From positions 248,001 to 312,000 of the forward strand of contig CAWFPP010000003.1 in NCBI GenBank assembly GCA_963817735.1: 64,000 nt of DNA, in the 5' to 3' direction. This DNA is from Bog-473 sp963817735 (GTDB taxonomy: Bacteria > Actinomycetota > Acidimicrobiia > Acidimicrobiales > RAAP-2). The position numbers and the translations under genes were made by a program. Below are positions 8,487-19,272 of the stretch, piece after piece. The notes below the pieces were generated by a model. The model saw only the letters and a list, made by a program, of their open reading frames with translations. It did not search any database and was not told where the DNA came from. Every line of letters begins with the position of its first letter. Position 1 is the stretch's first letter.

Positions 8487-8522
8487 TTGACACGAACACT
8501 GTTCACGTTTAACATCGATGTT
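8487..8522 (+). promoter_or_regulatory. Promoter with three palindromes (TetR operator candidate)
   Basis: TTGACA (8487-8492) and TAACAT (8510-8515) are separated by 17 bases, a near-ideal sigma-A promoter. The spacer holds GAACA-C-TGTTC (8494-8504). A second palindrome AACATCGATGTT (8511-8522) covers the -10 and start point. A third, AAGTACTT (8481-8488), touches the -35. A repressor bound here would block RNA polymerase, fitting autoregulation by the divergent TetR protein. Confidence 0.65.
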
Positions 8523-8552
8523 CATGGCACCCCGAACAGTGAGGAGATCCCG

Positions 8553-9026
8553 GTGAGCACCGCCAGCATCACCCCGCCGTCCCGCACGGCCCACTACCTG
8601 GAGCCCGACTGGTTCACCCGCAACGTCTTCAATCGTGTGGTCAAGGGCCTGACCCGCCTCGGCGTGAGCGTCTGGGGCTCCCGGGTCCTCGAGCACCGGG
8701 GCCGGACCTCGGGCAAACTGCACCACGTCCCGGTGAACCTCCTGACCATCGAGGGGACGCGCTATCTCGTCTCGCCCCGCGGCGAGACGCAGTGGGTGCG
8801 CAACGTGCGCCACGCTGGAGGGCACCTGGTCCTGATCCTGGGACGGCGGCGCGAGCTCTGCACAGCCAGGGAGGTCCCGGTGGCCGACAGCGTGCCGGTC
8901 CTGCGTGCCTACCTGCGGCGCTGGAAGTTCGAGACCGGCATGTTCTTCGACGGCGTGACGGCGGACTCCAGCGATGCCGAGTGGGCAGCCGTGGCCGGGG
9001 ACCACCCGGTCTTCGAACTCGGCTGA
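8553..9026 (+). CDS. Deazaflavin (F420)-dependent nitroreductase-family protein
   Basis: A 157-residue Ddn-like protein. The family motif RGRTSGKLHHVPV (49-61) and the later GETQWVRNVRHAGG (77-90) are the expected F420-contact elements. Such proteins reduce quinones or nitro compounds with F420H2 and are largely limited to F420-making actinobacteria. GAGGAG six bases before the GTG fixes the start. It is driven by the palindrome-bearing promoter and is probably under control of the divergent TetR. The substrate is unknown; it may serve redox or xenobiotic defence. Confidence 0.85.
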   Translation: MSTASITPPSRTAHYLEPDWFTRNVFNRVVKGLTRLGVSVWGSRVLEHRGRTSGKLHHVPVNLLTIEGTRYLVSPRGETQWVRNVRHAGGHLVLILGRRRELCTAREVPVADSVPVLRAYLRRWKFETGMFFDGVTADSSDAEWAAVAGDHPVFELG

Positions 9027-9074
9027 GGGCGTCCCATCCGATTACGCAGTACCCGTGTGGGGCATGATGACCCT

Positions 9075-9944
9075 ATGGCCAGTCTTCACGGAGGACTGCT
9101 GGGGGGAACCGACAGCTCTCGGGCCGCTCCGACAGCGACTGACGCGCACCTCGGACACCGCACCTTGATTGCCTTCAACCGCGCGCTCACCCATTGGGGC
9201 AGCCGGGGCGCGCTGTTGGAGGGCGGCGGCGTCGTGCTGTGCGCCAGCGGAACCTGGATACCCGTTGTGGCCAACGGCGCCTTTCGCTCCGACGACTCGC
9301 TGAGCGGTTCCGCCCTCGTCAAGGCGGCCGACGCGTTCTTCGCAGGCCTGCAGCGCGGCTTCACCGTCAAGGTGCGCGACAGCGGCGAGGACGAGGATCT
9401 CCGTCTCGCCTGCGAGGAGGCCGGTCTCGAGGCCTTCGGCGACCCGGTGCCCGAGATGATCTGCCGCACCCCGCTCCCCGAGGTCGCGCCGATCGACGGC
9501 GTCACGATGCGCGTCATCGACGACGAAGCAGGGGTCCGAGAATTCGTCGGTGTGAACGCGGAGGCGTACGCGACGTACGGCATGCCGTCCGAGGTGCTGT
9601 TCGACGTGTTCGACGAGGTGGCCGCCGTGGTCGCCGACCCTGCCGCGTCCATCGTGGTCGCCCGACGCGACGGTCGACCCGTTGCGACCGCCATGGTCTA
9701 CGAGAGTGACGGGGTGGCCAGCCTGCAGTGGGTCGGCACGGTGCCTGCGGCACGCGGCGCCGGGCTCGGTGCGCTCGTCACCGTGGCCGCGACCAACCTG
9801 GCGTTCGCGCACGGCGCGGCGTCCTGCTCGCTGCAGGCGTCCCCAATGGGCGCATCCGTCTACCACAGGCTCGGGTACGAGATCGTGTTCCACTACGAGG
9901 AATACGTCCGCTGGCCCAAGCCGCCGCACGCCACGGCTTCGTAG
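9075..9944 (+). CDS. GNAT-family N-acetyltransferase
   Basis: About 289 residues from the preferred ATG; an in-frame GTG 18 bases earlier is also possible. The C-terminal half carries the GNAT acetyl-CoA motif (VPAARGAGLGALVT) and the usual HRLGYE near the end. The N-terminal half is a degenerate, non-catalytic GNAT-like or substrate domain. The acceptor is unknown. No good ribosome site is visible before either start, so the N-terminus is uncertain. The gene is convergent with the DinB-like gene, ten bases away. Confidence 0.75.
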   Translation: MASLHGGLLGGTDSSRAAPTATDAHLGHRTLIAFNRALTHWGSRGALLEGGGVVLCASGTWIPVVANGAFRSDDSLSGSALVKAADAFFAGLQRGFTVKVRDSGEDEDLRLACEEAGLEAFGDPVPEMICRTPLPEVAPIDGVTMRVIDDEAGVREFVGVNAEAYATYGMPSEVLFDVFDEVAAVVADPAASIVVARRDGRPVATAMVYESDGVASLQWVGTVPAARGAGLGALVTVAATNLAFAHGAASCSLQASPMGASVYHRLGYEIVFHYEEYVRWPKPPHATAS

Positions 9945-9954
9945 GGCCCGGTAC

Positions 9955-10461
9955 TCAGTACCCCAGCAGACCCCGCACGTAGGCGGCCTGGCCGGCGTGC
10001 TGCAGGCAGTCGTCGGCGACGCTGACGAGCCGCACGCCCAGGGTCACGGGAGGATCCCAGCGCCGGTCGACCACGCGGTCGAGCTCGGGCGGCGTCAATC
10101 CCTCGAGCATCGCTGCGGTGCGGTCGCTCACCTCGCGCAGGTAGCCCAGCAGCACGTCGGCGCCCTCCGGGCGGACCGTGCCGACCTCCTCTGCGCTGTG
10201 GCCGTACCCCGTATTGGCAGGGTCGGGCTCGAGCCCGCAACGCCGGGCCCAGTCGCCGCTGACCCAGACCTGCTCGGTGCCCAACAGCTCGGCCACGTGA
10301 TGGTCCTGCACCCGGGCCAGATGCCATACCAGCCATCCGATCGTGTTCGTCCCCGGGCCCGGGGCACGGCAGAGCTCCTCCTGGTCGAGGTTCTCCACTG
10401 CGGCGGCGGCCAGCGGAGGGACGCGACCGTAGAGCTCGAGCAACAGCGACGCGGTATCCAT
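9955..10461 (-). CDS. DinB/DUF664-family protein
   Basis: A 168-residue helical protein. The WLVWHLARVQDHH segment and a later QHAGQAAY supply the three-histidine metal site typical of DinB-like four-helix bundles, several of which are thiol (bacillithiol or mycothiol) S-transferases. A role in mycothiol chemistry is plausible for an actinobacterium but is inference. A second ATG nine bases upstream would add three residues. A Gfo/Idh gene lies directly upstream on the same strand. Confidence 0.75.
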   Translation of the reverse strand: MDTASLLLELYGRVPPLAAAAVENLDQEELCRAPGPGTNTIGWLVWHLARVQDHHVAELLGTEQVWVSGDWARRCGLEPDPANTGYGHSAEEVGTVRPEGADVLLGYLREVSDRTAAMLEGLTPPELDRVVDRRWDPPVTLGVRLVSVADDCLQHAGQAAYVRGLLGY

Positions 10462-10509
10462 GCCCCGCACCTTATGGAGCGCGGCAGACGAATCCGCCCA
10501 CCCCCGGGC

Positions 10510-11574
10510 TCATCCTCCGGCTGACGACACGCCGATCGGCGCTCCGCCGTCGGCGGCGGAGCGGTAGGCGGCGTCGACCAGGCGGTGGGCCTCGAGGGCC
10601 ACGTCGAGCCCGGGCTCGGGGGGCCGGCCCGCCGTGACCGCGTCGAGGAAGGCGCGATCGGCCTCGACGTAGGCGCGCACGGCGAGGCCGACCTCGTCGT
10701 CGGCCAGCGGGAGCGCATCCACCCACGGCGGCGACGGGCAGGTCCGGACATCGGTCCCCGCGCTGGTCTGCACGTGCAGCGGCCCGCGGAATTCGTCGTC
10801 CAGCCACACCATGCCCTCGCGGCAGAAGACCTCGAGCCGGCGGGTCGAGCCGCGGCTCAAGATGTCGTGCCAGATGCTGGTGAGCTGCGCCTCGAAGCCC
10901 GACGCGAAGGAGAGCGTGACGGCGGCCATGTCCTCGATGCCCGGGTGCCCGGCGTGGTTGGCCGTGCGGGCCACGACCGAGTCGACAGCACCGAAGCAGA
11001 AGCGCAGGATGTCGAGGTCGTGGATGGAGTGCTCTATCAGGCAGCCGCCACCGGCCTGTGACGCGTCGGCTCGCCACTGCGAGGCATACGTCCCCTGAAT
11101 GGGGAAGTACTGGTCGTCGCGGAACACGGCCGCCATGGGCGCACCCAGCGTCCCGCCCTGCACGAGGTCGCGCAGCCCCCTGAAAACCGGCGCGCTGCGC
11201 AGCACGAGGCCGCTCTGAGCGGCGACGCCCGCCGCGCTGACCGCCTCGACCATCTGCGTGGCGTGCGCCAGGTCCACGTCGAGCGGCTTCTCGCAGAAGA
11301 CGGCCCGGCCGGCGCCGAGCGCCTCGTCCACCGCGCCACGGTGCGCCGCGGTCGGCGTGCACACCCACATGACGTCGCTGCGCCGGGCCACCTCCGCCGC
11401 GTCGTGCACGACGTCACCGCCGAGGGCATCGGCAAAGCCGCGAGCACGCCTTTCGCGTTGGTCGTGCACCGCCACGACGGCGGCATCGACGACACCGCCG
11501 TCGATCATCGCCTTGATGCCCAGGCCGTGGGCCCAGGCGATCAGGCCGGTCCCGACGAAGCCGATGCGCACCAT
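10510..11574 (-). CDS. Gfo/Idh/MocA-family oxidoreductase
   Basis: A 354-residue NAD(P)-dependent oxidoreductase. The nucleotide-binding GFVGTGLIA is at residues 5-13 and the family's catalytic EKP at 95-97. A C-terminal alpha/beta domain contains the GGGCLIEHSIHDLD motif used by sugar and inositol dehydrogenases. The substrate is not determined by sequence. ATG is preferred because it starts directly at the first strand; the longer open frame adds an unlikely Arg/Pro-rich piece. It lies 51 bases after the ACT-domain gene. Confidence 0.88.
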   Translation of the reverse strand: MVRIGFVGTGLIAWAHGLGIKAMIDGGVVDAAVVAVHDQRERRARGFADALGGDVVHDAAEVARRSDVMWVCTPTAAHRGAVDEALGAGRAVFCEKPLDVDLAHATQMVEAVSAAGVAAQSGLVLRSAPVFRGLRDLVQGGTLGAPMAAVFRDDQYFPIQGTYASQWRADASQAGGGCLIEHSIHDLDILRFCFGAVDSVVARTANHAGHPGIEDMAAVTLSFASGFEAQLTSIWHDILSRGSTRRLEVFCREGMVWLDDEFRGPLHVQTSAGTDVRTCPSPPWVDALPLADDEVGLAVRAYVEADRAFLDAVTAGRPPEPGLDVALEAHRLVDAAYRSAADGGAPIGVSSAGG

Positions 11575-11625
11575 TCCCGGGACACTAGGGCTTGGCCCGC
11601 GGGCGCGACGGCCCTCTCCCTGCAC

Positions 11626-12288
11626 TCACGTCATCGGTTCGGCCGCGATCCGACCCGCCAGCGCATCCATGAAGCGTGACGTCACCATGACGAGGAGTGC
11701 CATCTCGTGCCGCTCCCGGCGCCTGATCGGCAAGGAGCGCCCGCCGCAGACGGTCAAACCGGTCCGGGGGACGGTCTCGACGAAGACGCCCGATCCGGTG
11801 GTGTCGTGGGCCGGGTCGGCACCACTGCGCGCACCCTCCGCAAAGGCGGCGACCCACCGCACGGAAGGGGCATCGCCGTGGACCTCGACGAAAGTCCTCA
11901 GACCGTCGTCCGACAACGCGAGCCAGGTCAGATCGAACAGCGTCATCAGGTGACCGGTCAAGGCGTGCAGGGCGGCAGTCGGAGTCGCGGCGTCCAGGAC
12001 GCCCGCGGCGGCGGCGAGGACCGTGTCCTCCCGGTCCTTGGCTTCCGTCACCAGCTCGGTGACCTCCTCCACACCCGCCCCGGCGACGTTGCGCACCCCC
12101 CGGCAGGCGGCATCGACCACCCCCGGCTCATCGGGCAGCTCGACGACGAGCTCGTCGATCGCGACGCCCGCCTCGCGCTCGAGCACCTCGAGACCGACGA
12201 CGTTGCCACCCACGGCACCGATTTCCGCGGCCACGGCGCCCAGGACGCCCGGCGCGTCGGTGAGCCAGATCCGCATTCTGGTCAGCAC
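11626..12288 (-). CDS. ACT-domain protein
   Basis: A 220-residue protein with an N-terminal ACT fold (about residues 4-80, beginning RIWLTDAPGVLG), the small-molecule-sensing domain seen in amino-acid metabolism regulators. The remaining 140 residues resemble a GAF-like or uncharacterised sensor region with no catalytic motif I can name. GTG is taken as the start because GAGGAGG lies about nine bases upstream; an ATG four codons later is an alternative. It is downstream of the broken transglutaminase gene on the same strand. Confidence 0.65.
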   Translation of the reverse strand: MLTRMRIWLTDAPGVLGAVAAEIGAVGGNVVGLEVLEREAGVAIDELVVELPDEPGVVDAACRGVRNVAGAGVEEVTELVTEAKDREDTVLAAAAGVLDAATPTAALHALTGHLMTLFDLTWLALSDDGLRTFVEVHGDAPSVRWVAAFAEGARSGADPAHDTTGSGVFVETVPRTGLTVCGGRSLPIRRRERHEMALLVMVTSRFMDALAGRIAAEPMT

Positions 12289-12344
12289 GGGGCACGCCTC
12301 CTCGGCGGCTCGCCAGATCCGCAGTTCGCCAGATCCGCCATGGT

Positions 12345-13187
12345 TCAGTGCACCCTCGCCATGCGCACCGCCACCCGCATGGTGTTCTCGGCGTTGCCGG
12401 CGTAGATGCCTTTGACCGGCGGCACGTCGCCGTAGTCACGGCCGCGCCCGACGCGACGTGGCGCTCCCCGACCGGGCAATCGTTCGTCGGGTCATAGGCC
12501 CACCAACGGCCCATCCACACCTCCACCAGGCGTGGCTCTCGCCGGTGATCTCCTCGCCGATGCTGGCCTCCGCGTCCGGGTGGAAGTAGCCCGACACGTA
12601 GCGAGAGGGCAGTCCGACGGACTTGGTCAGTGCCAACGCAGGTGGGCGAAATCCTGACAGACTACCGCCCCGTCCTCGTAGGCCTCATCGGCCGACGTGT
12701 GCACGGTGGTGACACCCCGCACGTAGCGCAACGCATCGTGCGACGTGGCCATGATGCGTCGCGCCGTCTCGAGCGGACGATCAGACCGCAGGCCGAGGGC
12801 GATCTGGGAGAGTGCCGGCCCCGGGGCGGTGTAGAGGTGGTGCGACAGGTGGTCAGCCATGACCGTCGACGCGTCGGCGACATCATCCCACGTGCAGTCG
12901 TCCGGCTCGGTGGAGGGCTGCGTGTCGACCAGCGAGGTGCCCGTGATCGTCAGCACCTCGTGGCTCCGGTCGACGTTGAACGCCACCACGTGGGTACCCC
13001 AGTAATCGAGATACGAATACTGGGGAGCCGGCGGCGATGTCACCACCCTCGTCTCGAGGGTCGTCTGGCGCAATTCAGTGCGGGGCGTGAGCCGGAGCTC
13101 GTTGTACGAGGAGCGCGCCGGGCGCGTCGTAGTCGAAGCGCGGTCTCGTGGGCGACCCGCAGCCGCCAGCCGTCCGTAGAGGCTCAT
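12345..13187 (-). pseudogene. Transglutaminase-like protease, broken by several indels
   Basis: Pieces in three frames together give a complete bacterial transglutaminase-like protein of about 280 residues. They are an N-terminal beta domain (RSSYNELRLTPRTEL onward), the catalytic Cys in VCQDFAHL (near 12658), the His in ESHAW (near 12533) and the Asp in YDPTND (near 12493), ending at NTMRVAVRMARV. All three triad residues survive. Apparent one-base shifts occur near 13166, 13138, 13119, 12640, 12528 and 12451. The start overlaps the alpha-E stop by four bases (ATGA). Either the gene is recently decayed or the sequence contains base-calling errors. In many bacteria this family sits with alpha-E and ATP-grasp partners, as here. 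Confidence 0.8.
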
Positions 13188-14122
13188 CCGCCGCCGCCGC
13201 CTTGCCGCCACTGGAGGGGGAGATCCTGGGCGAAGTAGCGCCGCGTCACGGCGTCACTCACCGAGGAGATGGAGGCCTGCAGCCGCTCGAGCCGGGTCTC
13301 GAGTCCGCGGGACAGCTCGCGGGAGACGAGTACTCCAGCTCGGCCCGGGCGAGGCCGACCAAGACCGCGGGCATCGTCCCAGGCGCCTTCGCGCCCGGCG
13401 TCTATCTGGTCGAGGCATTCCTCGGCCACCGTCAGCGAGGCGAAGGCCGAGCGTGGGAAGAGCCTGTCGCGCAGGAGGAAATCGAGGACCCGGCCCGGTT
13501 CCACGACGCCCTGGGAGAGGCGCAGGTAGGGCTCGTACCCGCCGCAAGAGCGCAGCAGCGTGACGAGGCCGCTGTCGAACACCTCTTCGAACGCCACCGT
13601 GGCCAGCTGGCGGGCCACCACGTCCGTCCGCTCCAGGCATCGGCCCAGGGTGAAGAAGAGCCAGGTCTGGTCGCGGCTCATCATGGTGTCGGCCAGGCCC
13701 ATCATGCCGGCGCACTGGGTCTTGACGAAGGACAGGTAGAAGGCGGGCCCAGCCCGTCGCCCCGTCGCCCACCGCAACGGCAGCTCGGCCCAGGTGGCGT
13801 TGATGTGCTCCCAGAACTCCACCGGGACGACGTGGCGCACGGCACGGGTGTTCTCCCGCGCCGCTGCCAGGGCGCCCGCTATGGAGGACCGGCTTTCGGG
13901 GTCGGTGGCCAGCCGCTCGGTCGCCAGCCACAACGTCTCGGTCCCGGAGTCTGGGAGGCCCATGACCGCCAGGAGGCGTCGCGCCGCCAGCGAGCCTTCG
14001 ACATCGCTCTGCTCGAGCGCCTGGTACACCGAGACGTCGAGGATGCGTGCCGTCCCTTCGGCCCGCTCCACGTATCGACCCACCCAGAAGATGGACTCGG
14101 CAACCCGGCTCAAGCAGCGCAC
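13184..14122 (-). CDS. Alpha-E domain protein (DUF403)
   Basis: A 312-residue helical protein of the alpha-E family, recognised from LSRVAESIFWVGRYVERAEGTARILDV-like N-terminal sequence and a C-terminal LPLQW. The family accompanies circularly permuted ATP-grasp and transglutaminase-like proteins, a conserved module thought to make or cut a peptide-like product. The frame is open throughout. However, the stretch around 13320-13370 reads better in another frame (VLVGLARAELEYS), so two compensating indels are likely. The GTG start needs no frameshift. An ATG at 14129 overlapping the upstream stop (ATGA) would be natural but is out of frame by one base. Confidence 0.8.
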   Translation of the reverse strand: MRCLSRVAESIFWVGRYVERAEGTARILDVSVYQALEQSDVEGSLAARRLLAVMGLPDSGTETLWLATERLATDPESRSSIAGALAAARENTRAVRHVVPVEFWEHINATWAELPLRWATGRRAGPAFYLSFVKTQCAGMMGLADTMMSRDQTWLFFTLGRCLERTDVVARQLATVAFEEVFDSGLVTLLRSCGGYEPYLRLSQGVVEPGRVLDFLLRDRLFPRSAFASLTVAEECLDQIDAGREGAWDDARGLGRPRPGRAGVLVSRELSRGLETRLERLQASISSVSDAVTRRYFAQDLPLQWRQGGGGG

Positions 14123-14125
14123 GCG

Positions 14126-15711
<1,586 letters not shown>

Positions 15712-15785
15712 GGGCCTCACGGTGCCAGGGCTGTGTTTCGTCGCGGTTTCGCCGCCGCGAACAGCCGGTGACGACCGCCGGCGTC

Positions 15786-16781
15786 CTACCCGATGAGACC
15801 CAGCTCCTTGACGTCGTTGCGCTCGCCCAGCAGCTCGTCGGTGGTCACCGCGATGCGATCGGTGGCGAACTCGTCGCGGGCGAAGCCCTCGACGACGGAC
15901 CATCCACCCTTGCCGTCGGCCTGCACCGGGAACCCGAACTGCAGGCCCTCGGGCGCCCCGTACTGGCCCTCGCTGGCCACGGCGACCGAGAAGCAGTCCC
16001 CCTCGGGTGTCGCCGTCCGCAGGCTCACGACCGTGTCGATCGCCGCCGCCGCCGCCGAGGCGGCCGAGGACGAGCCGCGGGCGTCGATGATGGCGGCGCC
16101 CCGCTTCTGCACCGTCGTGATGAAGTCGCCGCGCAGCCAGTCGCCGTCGGTGATCACCTCGGTCGCCGGCTTGCCGCCGATGCGCGCGTTGGCGAAGTCC
16201 GGGAATTGTGTCGCCGAGTGGTTGCCCCAGATGGCCATGTTCGTGACGTCGGCCACGGGGGCGCCCGCCTTGGCGGCGAGCTGTGCCTTGGCCCGGTTCT
16301 CGTCCAGGCGCGTCATGGCGAACCAGCGATCCGCCGGCACCTCCGGGGCGTTGGCGCGCGCAATCAGGCAGTTGGTGTTGCAGGGGTTGCCCACGACCAG
16401 GACGCGCACGTCGGCGCCGGCGTTCTCCGCGATGGCCCGGCCCTGCGGCTTGAAGATCCCGCCGTTCACGCTCAGGAGGTCACCGCGCTCCATGCCGGCC
16501 TTGCGCGGGATGGAGCCGACCAGGAGCGCCCACGACGTGCCGTCGAAGGCGGTCCGCAGGTCAGACGTGGCGACGATGTCGTGCAACAGCGGGAAGGCGC
16601 CGTCGTCCAGCTCCATCACGACGCCCTCGAGCACGCGCATGGCGGGCTCTATTTCGAGCAGGCGCAGCACGATCGGCTGGTCCTCGCCGAGCAGCTGTCC
16701 GGAGGCGATCCGGAACAGGATGGAGTAGCCGATCTGGCCACCGGCGCCGGTGACGGTCACGTGGACTGGGGGCTTGGCCAT
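15786..16781 (-). CDS. mdh: Malate dehydrogenase
   Basis: A 331-residue NAD-dependent malate dehydrogenase of the cytoplasmic-type family. The nucleotide motif TGAGGQIGYS lies at residues 11-20, substrate arginines at 93 and 99, GNPCNTN at 131-137, Asp160/Arg163 in TRLDENRA and the catalytic His188 in WGNHSATQ. It interconverts malate and oxaloacetate in the TCA cycle. It follows icd by 88 bases on the same strand, so the two may be co-transcribed. Length and motifs are normal. Confidence 0.96.
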   Translation of the reverse strand: MAKPPVHVTVTGAGGQIGYSILFRIASGQLLGEDQPIVLRLLEIEPAMRVLEGVVMELDDGAFPLLHDIVATSDLRTAFDGTSWALLVGSIPRKAGMERGDLLSVNGGIFKPQGRAIAENAGADVRVLVVGNPCNTNCLIARANAPEVPADRWFAMTRLDENRAKAQLAAKAGAPVADVTNMAIWGNHSATQFPDFANARIGGKPATEVITDGDWLRGDFITTVQKRGAAIIDARGSSSAASAAAAAIDTVVSLRTATPEGDCFSVAVASEGQYGAPEGLQFGFPVQADGKGGWSVVEGFARDEFATDRIAVTTDELLGERNDVKELGLIG

Positions 16782-16869
16782 GGAGGGACGGTCCTTTCCG
16801 ACGATCTGTGCGGGTCCGACGTTGTTTCTGGTGTTCCTGGCGCCGAGCGCTGTGTGCGGGGCGCGTTTC

Positions 16870-18066
<1,197 letters not shown>

Positions 18067-18073
18067 GGACCGG

Positions 18074-18103
18074 ATGCTACGGGGCGGGACGGGACCATCC
18101 CAA
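18074..18103 (-). promoter_or_regulatory. icd promoter, probably leaderless
   Basis: A minus-strand -35 TTGGGA and -10 TAGCAT are spaced by 18 bases. Only seven bases separate the -10 from the icd ATG, the spacing seen at actinobacterial leaderless genes, so transcription should begin at or next to the start codon. Confidence 0.55.
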
Positions 18104-18123
18104 TTGGCGACGACGCATCGGCC

Positions 18124-18717
18124 TCATCGGGGGTCCCGATCCGGGGGCAGCGCCGCCCCGGCGGACAGCAGCTCGTGCAGGCGGGCGTACGGCCCGGACG
18201 CCGGGCCCAGGATGTCACCGACCCAGCGGAGCGCGCGGGCGGCGTCGATCTCGGTGCCCCAGCGCAGCATCTCCTCGATGTCGAGCCAGTCCTTGGGGCG
18301 GTCGAAGACCACCTTGCAGACAATGAGGTCCTCGGGAGCGAGGATCGGTATGACCACCGGGCCGAAGTGGACCAGGCGGGCGTGCGCGGCCATGTCGAAG
18401 TGCAGCTCCATGGTGGCGAAGAACACGTCGAGATAGGAACCCTGCCAGTCCAGCCGCGCCTGGCCGTCGACCGCGATGCGTCCCCGGTCCTCGGGCGCGA
18501 CGGTCACGCCCAGTCGGGCCAACATCTGCAGGACCGGCTCGGCCGCCTCGGGCGGCAACGTCAGGTTGATGTCGATGTCGGTGGTCGCCCTGGGATTGCG
18601 GTACCACGCCAGGGCGATGGCGCCACCGAACTGGTGTGGGACCCCGACGGATTGCAGCATCTCGTGCAGCGAGATGATCTTGGGGACGAGTGAGGGGTAC
18701 GGGCCGGTGCTGGTCAA
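18124..18717 (-). CDS. Nucleotidyltransferase-fold protein (toxin-like partner)
   Basis: A 197-residue protein. GGAIALAWYRNPRATTDIDI matches the nucleotidyltransferase core, with a GG motif and the DxD metal pair in TTDIDI, as in AbiEii/MenT-type toxins and related DUF proteins. The TTG start is chosen because it overlaps the upstream stop by four bases (TTGA), a translational-coupling arrangement; an ATG at 18660 is the alternative. The upstream partner and a perfect inverted repeat at the operon head suggest a self-regulated two-gene unit of toxin-antitoxin type. That role is inference. Confidence 0.65.
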   Translation of the reverse strand: MTSTGPYPSLVPKIISLHEMLQSVGVPHQFGGAIALAWYRNPRATTDIDINLTLPPEAAEPVLQMLARLGVTVAPEDRGRIAVDGQARLDWQGSYLDVFFATMELHFDMAAHARLVHFGPVVIPILAPEDLIVCKVVFDRPKDWLDIEEMLRWGTEIDAARALRWVGDILGPASGPYARLHELLSAGAALPPDRDPR

Positions 18718-19199
18718 CGACCGGTGCGCGCCGCCCGCAGGCGAGCCAGGGGCGGGAAGCGCAGCGGCTCCGGGCGGGGCGGGACTCTGAAGGGCGAGAT
18801 CTGCGCTGTGAGATCGAGGAGGTCCATGAGGGCGTCGCCGGGATCTTGTGTCGAGCCGGGCACCGGCGGCCGCGACTCGAGGGCGGAAGCCATGCGGCGC
18901 GAGGCCGCGACGAACCGGCGCATCTCGGGGCGGGGCGGGGCGGTGACGGTGCCCGAAGGCGGCTGACCAGAACGGCGGCGGGCGTCCGCGGCCCTTCCGG
19001 CCTTGAAGGCCGAGGCCCGCACCGCATCGGGGTCGAACGGCCGAGTGGCCCGCCGGCGTGCGGTTTCGAGGACCTTGTCGGTGAGGTGCTCGAAGTTGGC
19101 CAGGGTGCGGGCCCGCGGGCCTTTCGGCGTATGGAGGGACTCCCGGATCTCGAAGCGGCCTCTGGGTCGGGCGACGACGTATGCCACTTGCCACAGCAT
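18714..19199 (-). CDS. Conserved hypothetical protein, partner of nucleotidyltransferase
   Basis: A 161-residue protein without a family I can name. The N-terminus, running from VARPRGRFEIRES to TPKGPRARTLANF, is strand-rich and basic, reminiscent of proteins that report or bind nucleic acid. The middle is helical and basic, and the C-terminus ends PFRVPPRPEPLRFPPL. The ATG lies inside the right arm of a 14-bp inverted repeat, so the protein or its partner may bind its own start region. The stop overlaps the start of the downstream nucleotidyltransferase. An antitoxin or regulator role is possible. Confidence 0.6.
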   Translation of the reverse strand: MLWQVAYVVARPRGRFEIRESLHTPKGPRARTLANFEHLTDKVLETARRRATRPFDPDAVRASAFKAGRAADARRRSGQPPSGTVTAPPRPEMRRFVAASRRMASALESRPPVPGSTQDPGDALMDLLDLTAQISPFRVPPRPEPLRFPPLARLRAARTGR

Positions 19200-19230
19200 A
19201 TACCCACTAGGTTGCATAGTGGGTATATGC
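19196..19230 (-). promoter_or_regulatory. Perfect 14-bp inverted repeat over a start codon
   Basis: Arms GCATATACCCACTA and TAGTGGGTATATGC match without error around a seven-base spacer. The start codon of the 161-residue gene lies within one arm. It could be an operator for autoregulation or an RNA hairpin hiding the start. It is AT-richer than its surroundings. Confidence 0.7.
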
Positions 19231-19272
19231 CCCCGCTGAGGGGCTCCGCTCCCCTCCAAGTCCCTGGGAAGG

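Noticed and set aside
8448..9005. Long N-terminal extension of the TetR protein
   Set aside because: The frame runs through the promoter and the opposite gene; TetR homology begins just after the ATG at 8447.
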